This document shows, piece by piece, positions 59,429 through 64,000 of a stretch of DNA of 64,000 nt (within the stretch, counting starts at the first letter, position 1; each line of letters begins with the position of its first letter). Source of the DNA: Streptomyces griseosporeus (lineage in GTDB: Bacteria > Actinomycetota > Actinomycetes > Streptomycetales > Streptomycetaceae); contig NZ_BNBR01000001.1 of NCBI RefSeq assembly GCF_014656055.1, positions 558,001 to 622,000 of the forward strand, read 5' to 3'. A model generated the notes under the pieces. It ran no database searches. It was not told the DNA's origin and worked only from the letters and a program-made list of their open reading frames with translations. The translations under genes were made by a program, and so were the position numbers.

Positions 59429-60808
59429 ATGAGGCACGCACGACGACGGATCGTCCGGCGCGTCGCACGACTTGCCGCCGTCGGCGGACTCCTCGTGGGA
59501 GGGGGCATGGTGGGGCAGGCCGCCATGGCCGACGAGCCCGTGCCGCCCGCCCCCGGTGGCCTCAGTGCCGCACAGTCGGCCGGGGAGACGGGCGCGGCGC
59601 TGACGGCACGGCTCGGCGGCGACCGTACGGCGGGGAGCTGGGTCGGCGCCGACGGGCGGCCGGTCGTCGCCGTCACCGACCGGGACACCGCGGCCGAGGT
59701 GCGGGCGGCGGGCGCCGAGCCGCAGGTCGTGCGGCACAGCATGAACGAGCTGAGGTCGGCCACGGCGACGCTGCGGGCGGCGCCCCGGGTGCCCGGCACG
59801 GCCTGGGTGGTGGACTACCGCCGCAACGAGGTGGTGGTGCAGGGCGACCGCACGGTCTCCGCGGCCGACTGGTCCCGGCTGACACGGGTGGCGGACGGCA
59901 TCGGCGGTTTCGTGCGCATGGAGCGCACCGCCGGCGCCTTCACCACGCGGCTCAACGGGGCGCTGCCGATCCTGTCGACCGGGGGGCGCTGCTCGGCGGG
60001 GTTCAACGTCACCGACGGGCAACGGGACTTCATCCTCACGGCGGGGCACTGCGGGCCCGCGGGCACGGTGTGGTTCGCCGACGGCCGCGCGACACGGCAG
60101 CTCGGGCAGACCGAGAGCGCCAGCTTCCCGGGCGGTGACTTCTCGCTGGTGCGGTACGCGAGCGGGCGCGCCGGGGACGGCGCCGACGTGGTGGCGATCG
60201 GTGGCGGCAACGGCGTCCGCATCACCGGCGCGGCCGATCCCTCGGTCGGGCAGCGGGTGTTCCGCAGCGGCAGCACGAGCGGGCTGCGCGACGGCAAGGT
60301 GACCGGCCTGAACGCCACGGTGAACTACCCCGAGGGCACCGTCACCGGTCTGATCCAGACGACGGTGTGCGCCGAACCCGGGGACAGCGGGGGGCCGTTG
60401 TTCTCCGAGGGCATCGCCCTGGGGGTGACGTCGGGCGGCAGCGGTGACTGCACGACGGGCGGTACGACGTTCTTCCAGCCGGTGACGAAGGCGCTGGAGG
60501 CGCTCGGGGTGAAGCTGATCGTGTCGGACGCGGCGGCCGGCGGGGCGCGGCAGGGCGCGACTCCGTCGGCGGGGGCCACCCAGGGCGCGATCGCGCCCGG
60601 CGCGGCGTCCCCGGGCTCCTCGGCGCCGGTCACGGGCGGCGGCACCGGGGAGCCGGCGCTGCTGTCCCGTCTCACGGACACCCGGAACGCGGGGCCGGGC
60701 CTGCTGATCGTCGCGGGAAGCCTGGTGGCGCTGGTGGCGACCCGGTACATCCGGGACGAGCAGGACCGCCGGGCCTATCGCCGGCACTACTCGGCGAGCT
60801 GGGGCTGA
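59429..60808 (+). CDS. Secreted, membrane-anchored S1 serine protease (streptogrisin-like)
   Basis: 459 residues from ATG 59429 with GGGAG upstream. Signal peptide to about residue 34; a pro-region (about 35-180); then the chymotrypsin-fold domain with HIS in FILTAGHCGPA (about 201-211), Asp in PGGDFSLVRYA (about 234-244) and Ser in AEPGDSGGPLFSEG (about 314-327). Two Cys in each half suit the family disulfides. An unusual C-terminal Ala/Gly/Ser linker leads to a membrane helix (GLLIVAGSLVALVATRYI) and a basic Tyr-rich tail. It therefore stays cell-bound. Confidence 0.9.
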   Translation: MRHARRRIVRRVARLAAVGGLLVGGGMVGQAAMADEPVPPAPGGLSAAQSAGETGAALTARLGGDRTAGSWVGADGRPVVAVTDRDTAAEVRAAGAEPQVVRHSMNELRSATATLRAAPRVPGTAWVVDYRRNEVVVQGDRTVSAADWSRLTRVADGIGGFVRMERTAGAFTTRLNGALPILSTGGRCSAGFNVTDGQRDFILTAGHCGPAGTVWFADGRATRQLGQTESASFPGGDFSLVRYASGRAGDGADVVAIGGGNGVRITGAADPSVGQRVFRSGSTSGLRDGKVTGLNATVNYPEGTVTGLIQTTVCAEPGDSGGPLFSEGIALGVTSGGSGDCTTGGTTFFQPVTKALEALGVKLIVSDAAAGGARQGATPSAGATQGAIAPGAASPGSSAPVTGGGTGEPALLSRLTDTRNAGPGLLIVAGSLVALVATRYIRDEQDRRAYRRHYSASWG

Positions 60809-61129
60809 GCCCTGCCGCGGCCCTTTCCCGCATGCGCACGGCGACTTGGGCCGGGTCCCGGTAGCAAGACCCCCGACCCGCGCTCAGCCCAGGGTGAGCA
60901 GGACCGCCGGGCCTATCGCCGCCGCCACTACTCGGCGAGCTGGGGCTGAGCCCTGCCGCGGCCCTTTCCCGCATGCGCACGGCGACTTGGGTCCCGGGGA
61001 GAGCCGGAGCAGGTCGGTGCGCGGGCCGACCGGAAGCCGGCGAAGGTGGACGCGGCGCTCGCCGACACCGAGGGCCGGGTCCCGCCAGCAAGGGCCCGCC
61101 CGGCGCTCAGCCCAGGGTGAGCAGGACCG
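60758..61129. repeat. Tandem duplication of the protease 3' end and EamA 3' end
   Basis: 60758-60850 (last 51 coding bases of the protease plus 42 downstream) recurs at 60896-60991 with one extra 3-bp codon (ggc to gccgcc). The tail end of the EamA gene (61072-61129, minus strand) likewise recurs at 60848-60906. GAGCAGGACCG occurs at all three junctions (60758, 60896, 61119), suggesting microhomology-driven duplication. The stretch 60992-61071 is unique to the second unit. Confidence 0.85.
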
Positions 61130-61922
61130 TGGCCGCCGCCGCGCCGACCAGGCCCACGGTCTGCCGTGGCGTGATCCGCTCGTGCAGCAGGGCCAAGCCG
61201 AGGATCACCGGGACGGCCGGGTAGAGCGAGGCGAGGACGACGGCGACGGCGAGCATCTGCCGGTGCGCGGCGAGCAGGTACAGGATGAGCCCGAGCGCGG
61301 CGCCCGCGCCCACCAGTACGGAGGCGCAGGCCGGCCAGGGCCGCAGCCGGGGCGGCCGGCGCAGGGCGCCCGGCAGCAGGACGAGCACGGCGGCGACCCG
61401 CCCGGCGGCGACCGGCCACAGCCCGCTGTCCGCGCCCGCCTGGCCGAGCGCCAGGTACTGCACGGCCACGCCGGCACTGGCGACCAGTCCGTCGCGTACG
61501 CCCGTGCCCGGCTCGGCCCGGCCGCCCGCGACGAGCCAGAGGGCGGGGGCGGTGACGGCGATGCCCGCCCAGGCGACGGTGCCCGGCCGGTCCCCCAGCA
61601 GCACCCCGCACAGCACGGACAGCGCGACGGAGGTCACAGCGCTGACGGGGACGACGACGGACATGGCGCCGCGGCTCAGCCCGCGGTTCAGGAACAGCAT
61701 CGCGAGGCCGCTGCCGACGCCGGAGAGGGCGCCCCAGGCGCAGTCCGCGGGGGCGGGGACGTGCGGGGACAGCAGAAGGGCGGCCGCTGCGGCGAGCAGC
61801 AGGCCGCCCAGTTGGCCGAGGAAGGTGACGGCGCGGAAGGGGGCGCGGCGGGAGAGCAGACCGCCGGTGAAGTCGACGATGCCGTAGGTGACGGCTGAGG
61901 CCAGAGCGAGAAGGGCACCCAT
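61107..61922 (-). CDS. EamA/DMT-superfamily transporter
   Basis: 271 residues. About ten helices in two EamA halves of five; the second half includes VVLASLYPAVPVILGLALLH (about 226-245) and the loop ITPRQTVGLVGAAAATVLL. These drug/metabolite exporters act in amino acid or metabolite efflux; substrate unknown. Its 3' end is partly duplicated downstream at 60848-60906. Confidence 0.87.
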   Translation of the reverse strand: MGALLALASAVTYGIVDFTGGLLSRRAPFRAVTFLGQLGGLLLAAAAALLLSPHVPAPADCAWGALSGVGSGLAMLFLNRGLSRGAMSVVVPVSAVTSVALSVLCGVLLGDRPGTVAWAGIAVTAPALWLVAGGRAEPGTGVRDGLVASAGVAVQYLALGQAGADSGLWPVAAGRVAAVLVLLPGALRRPPRLRPWPACASVLVGAGAALGLILYLLAAHRQMLAVAVVLASLYPAVPVILGLALLHERITPRQTVGLVGAAAATVLLTLG

Positions 61923-61983
61923 TCCGTCAGGGGTGCCCCGAGGCGGCGCCGGGATGCGCGGGGCGCTCCCGCCGGGACCGCGG

Positions 61984-62160
61984 TCAGGCCGCGTTGACCG
62001 GTCGGCGCTGGGCCGCGGCGGCCCACTCCAGGACGAGGCGCTGGTACTCCTCGCGCTGCTCGCCGGTCAGTGTCCCGCCGGACCGGAGCCACAGGGCTCT
62101 GATCTCCTCGTTGACCTCCGCGGCCGATCGCTCGGAGGCGGGTTCAACAGTGGTGGACAT
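61984..62160 (-). CDS. Small conserved hypothetical protein
   Basis: 58 residues from ATG 62160; an ATG at 62172 is 4 codons longer. Helical and charged: VNEEIRALWLRSGGTLTGEQ and REEYQRLVLEWAAAAQRRPV. No domain known to me. Short but with good codon use. Divergent from the Gfo/Idh gene by about 150 bp. Confidence 0.55.
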   Translation of the reverse strand: MSTTVEPASERSAAEVNEEIRALWLRSGGTLTGEQREEYQRLVLEWAAAAQRRPVNAA

Positions 62161-62236
62161 GCTGTGAAGCATACGGGGCCGGACGTGAAGACCACGTGAG
62201 TAAGCATGGATGATTCGGACATTTCGGACCGTGTCA

Positions 62237-62253
62237 ATGATCACGTCGATCAT
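62237..62253. promoter_or_regulatory. Inverted repeat upstream of Gfo/Idh gene
   Basis: ATGATC (62237-62242) and GATCAT (62248-62253) around ACGTC; perfect 6-bp arms, 57 bp before the start at 62310. Candidate operator. Confidence 0.35.
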
Positions 62254-62309
62254 GGACCGGATGCGGGAATGAGATTGGCCCCGCCCCCGTCGGGGAAGGG
62301 CACCACACC

Positions 62310-63512
62310 ATGACCTTCTCCCTCGGCATCGTGGGCGCGGGACAGTTCTCCGCCCGGTTCGCCAAGCTCTTCGCCGCGCATCCGGGCGTCGCCGGCGTCC
62401 ATGTCACCGACCTGCTGCCCGAGCGCGCCGAGCGCCTCGCCGCAACGGAGGGCCTCACCGGCACCTTCCCGTCGTACGAGGCCATGCTGGACTCCCCCGC
62501 GGTCGACGCGGTCGCGATCTTCACGCAGCGCTGGACGCACGCGCCCCTGGTCCTCGACGGCCTGCGGGCCGGCAAGCACGTCTTCTCCGCGGTCCCGATG
62601 GCGATCACCGTGGAGGAGATCGCGGCGATCGTCGAGGCGGTGCGGGCCACCGGGCTGACGTACATGATGGGCGAGACGAGCCACTACCACCCGGCGACGG
62701 TGCACGCCCGGCAGAGGATCGCCGAGGGCGCCTTCGGCCGCCTCTTCTACGCGGAGGGCGACTACGTCCACGACATGGACCTCGGCTTCTACGACGCGTA
62801 CCGCTACAGCGGCGGCGCGGACTGGAAGGCGACGGCGAGCTATCCCCCGCTGCTGTACCCGACGCACTCGGTCGGCGGCGTGCTCGGCGCCTGGCCGACG
62901 CGGGCGGTGAGCGTGTCGGCGATCGGGGTGCGCGACGAGCGCGGCGACGGTGTCTTCGACCGGTCGGTCAGCCGGTTCGACAACGACGTGTCGAACGCGA
63001 CGGCGCTCTTCGAGGTGGCGGGCGGCGGCTCGTTCCGCACCAACGAGTTCCGGCGGGTGGGCTACCCCGCGCACATCCGCGAGTCCCGGTTCCGCTTCTT
63101 CGGCACGGAGGCCAGCATGGAGCAGCTGGCGACGGTGGCCCTGTGGCAGGACAAGAAGGGGGTACGGGACATCAGCGAGCTGCTGGAGCCGAGGAAGCGC
63201 ACCGCTCCCGACGACCCGTCGCTTCAGGACGTGGCGCCGGAGCTGCGGGCCGCGTTCACCTCGGGGTGCGCGCCGGTGCACGACCGGTCCCGGCTGCCGC
63301 GGGCGTACGACACGCTGCCCAACGGGCACGAGGGCAGCCACCACTTCCTGGCGGACGACTTCGTGACCGCGGTGAACTCCCGCACCCTGCCGCCGGTGAA
63401 CGCCTGGGTGGCGGCCCGCTACACCCTGCCGGGCATCGTCGCGCACGAGTCCGCGCGGCAGGGCGGGGCACGGCTGGAGATCCCCGACTTCGGTGACCCG
63501 CCGGCCCGGTGA
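62310..63512 (+). CDS. Gfo/Idh/MocA-family protein lacking the EKP lysine
   Basis: 400 residues. Rossmann motif LGIVGAGQFSARFAKLFAAH (about 5-24). Where most members have EKP, this one reads VFSAVPMAITVEE (about 91-103), so the usual catalytic lysine is missing. Later conserved-looking phrases: MMGETSHYHPATVHARQRIA (about 119-138), EGDYVHDMDLGFYDAYRYSG. Full length for the family. Whether it is still a dehydrogenase is doubtful. Confidence 0.8.
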   Translation: MTFSLGIVGAGQFSARFAKLFAAHPGVAGVHVTDLLPERAERLAATEGLTGTFPSYEAMLDSPAVDAVAIFTQRWTHAPLVLDGLRAGKHVFSAVPMAITVEEIAAIVEAVRATGLTYMMGETSHYHPATVHARQRIAEGAFGRLFYAEGDYVHDMDLGFYDAYRYSGGADWKATASYPPLLYPTHSVGGVLGAWPTRAVSVSAIGVRDERGDGVFDRSVSRFDNDVSNATALFEVAGGGSFRTNEFRRVGYPAHIRESRFRFFGTEASMEQLATVALWQDKKGVRDISELLEPRKRTAPDDPSLQDVAPELRAAFTSGCAPVHDRSRLPRAYDTLPNGHEGSHHFLADDFVTAVNSRTLPPVNAWVAARYTLPGIVAHESARQGGARLEIPDFGDPPAR

Positions 63513-63579
63513 GCGAGGCCCACCGGGTGGCTCCGGTCAGGTGCCGGTCACGTGCCGGTCACGTGCCGGCGAGCGCCGG

Positions 63580-63999
63580 TCAGGTGCCCAGCTTGCGGCC
63601 GTAGACGAAGACGTCGTCGCCGTTCCGCAGCAGCGACCAGTAGGCCTTGGCGTCGGTCTTCGTCATGTTGACGCAGCCGTGCGAGCCCGGCGGGTTCCAC
63701 ATGCTGACGCCCACCGAGTGGAAGGCCTGGCCGCCGTCGAAGAACTGGCTGTAGGGCATCGGCACGTTGTAGATCGTCGACACGTGGTCGATGTCCCGCC
63801 AGTAGATCTTCTTCAGCCCGGTCCGCGTCTCGTACCCGTCACGGCCGGTGCGCACCGGCACGGGCCCGTAGACGAGCTTGCTGCCGTCCTGGATCCAGCT
63901 CAGCTGGAGCGTGAGGTTGACGCAGGCGATGCGGCCCTTGTTCACCGGGCACTTGCCGTCCTTGTTGGGGTTCTTCCCGACGGCCTTCTGCTTGTTCAT
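63580..63999 (-). CDS. L,D-transpeptidase (YkuD), N-terminal part missing
   Basis: 139 residues visible; the frame is open to the right edge, so the start, probably a signal or membrane anchor, lies beyond. The YkuD catalytic motif SHGCVNM (nucleophile Cys) and upstream AFHSVGVSMWNPPG are complete near the C terminus. YkuD enzymes form 3-3 crosslinks in peptidoglycan or attach proteins to it. The Cys pair near the N end of the visible part (CPVN, IACVNL) may form a disulfide. Confidence 0.88.
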   Translation of the reverse strand: MNKQKAVGKNPNKDGKCPVNKGRIACVNLTLQLSWIQDGSKLVYGPVPVRTGRDGYETRTGLKKIYWRDIDHVSTIYNVPMPYSQFFDGGQAFHSVGVSMWNPPGSHGCVNMTKTDAKAYWSLLRNGDDVFVYGRKLGT

Positions 64000-64000
64000 G

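Noticed and set aside
58298..60787. Very long antisense open frame across two genes
   Set aside because: An 829-codon frame opposite the hydrolase and protease genes. High GC removes stops in the shadow phase; no domain, ribosome site or codon bias.
60992..61071. Gene remnant in the duplicated region
   Set aside because: One frame reads a short enzyme-like stretch (ADRKPAKVDAALADTEGR), but with no start and no recognisable family; too short to call a pseudogene.
63535..63585. CCGGTCACGTGC short repeats before the L,D-transpeptidase stop
   Set aside because: Two to three 12-bp copies only, no hairpin of note; treated as low-complexity sequence.
1..64000. tRNA, rRNA or riboswitch genes
   Set aside because: I looked for clover-leaf and conserved arm sequences by eye and saw none convincing; a covariance-model search would be decisive.
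1..64000. Mobile elements, integrase or att sites
   Set aside because: No transposase, integrase or recombinase motif was found, and the small duplications at 38.9 and 60.8-61.1 kb have no terminal inverted repeats.

Overview
The window is chromosomal DNA of a Streptomyces-like actinomycete. The evidence is very high G+C with strong third-position GC bias, frequent GTG and occasional TTG starts, and families typical of the genus: DUF397/XRE pairs, DUF574 methyltransferases, DUF5133, DUF5709, LAL-type LuxR regulators, many SpoIIE-type phosphatases, mycothiol-dependent isomerase folds and a graspetide locus. The species cannot be named from the sequence. I saw no rRNA, tRNA, CRISPR array, transposase or phage gene. 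Both ends cut through genes: a sensor/SpoIIE phosphatase on the left and an L,D-transpeptidase on the right.

Layout. 0-9 kb: truncated CitA-like sensor fused to a SpoIIE phosphatase; FprA ferredoxin reductase behind a candidate iron box; a DUF1152 protein; a PadR regulator/membrane protein pair with a perfect palindromic operator; hypothetical genes. 9-13 kb: a three-subunit molybdenum hydroxylase operon of the PaoABC/YagTSR type. 13-17 kb: a membrane protein with tandem repeats, then a graspetide (omega-ester RiPP) precursor and its ATP-grasp maturase, a small convergent gene and DUF5133. 17-22 kb: an ABC exporter, a HEAT-like protein, a DUF397/XRE pair and a DUF574 methyltransferase. 22-27 kb: a complete branched-chain amino acid (Liv-type) ABC operon on the minus strand, overlapping stop-to-start throughout. 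27-28 kb: a gene-free kilobase with two families of tandem repeats. 28-33.5 kb: a PucR-type regulator, a LAL regulator and a secreted cutinase/PET-hydrolase-like esterase, all on the minus strand. 33.5-42 kb: small membrane protein, Gfo/Idh oxidoreductase, membrane SpoIIE phosphatase, MmpL transporter, small conserved proteins and an APC permease. 42-49 kb: a flippase-like LPG-synthase-type membrane protein, a beta-phosphoglucomutase-like HAD, a P-loop kinase, a glycosyltransferase-39-like enzyme and an RpiR regulator. 49-56 kb: two more SpoIIE phosphatases flanking an ATP-grasp gene, a divergent TetR with duplicated operators, and an orphan Zn-ribbon/OB-fold protein. 56-64 kb: a large secreted alpha/beta hydrolase with Calx-beta-like repeats, a PPOX-fold protein, a membrane-anchored S1 protease whose 3' end is duplicated, an EamA transporter, a Gfo/Idh protein lacking the usual EKP lysine, and the L,D-transpeptidase.

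The clearest multi-gene systems are the graspetide pair (precursor 14873-15064, maturase 15082-16068), the Mo-hydroxylase operon (9160-12846), the Liv transporter (22187-27026), and the TetR/ATP-grasp/OB-fold neighbourhood marked by four copies of one 13-bp pseudo-palindrome. The graspetide locus is the strongest candidate for an undescribed product: the family is known, but the core peptide here should be individual to this strain. No adjacent methyltransferase is present. Several small sequence duplications (27.3 kb, 27.6-28.0 kb, 38.9 kb, 60.8-61.1 kb) show local tandem amplification near gene ends.
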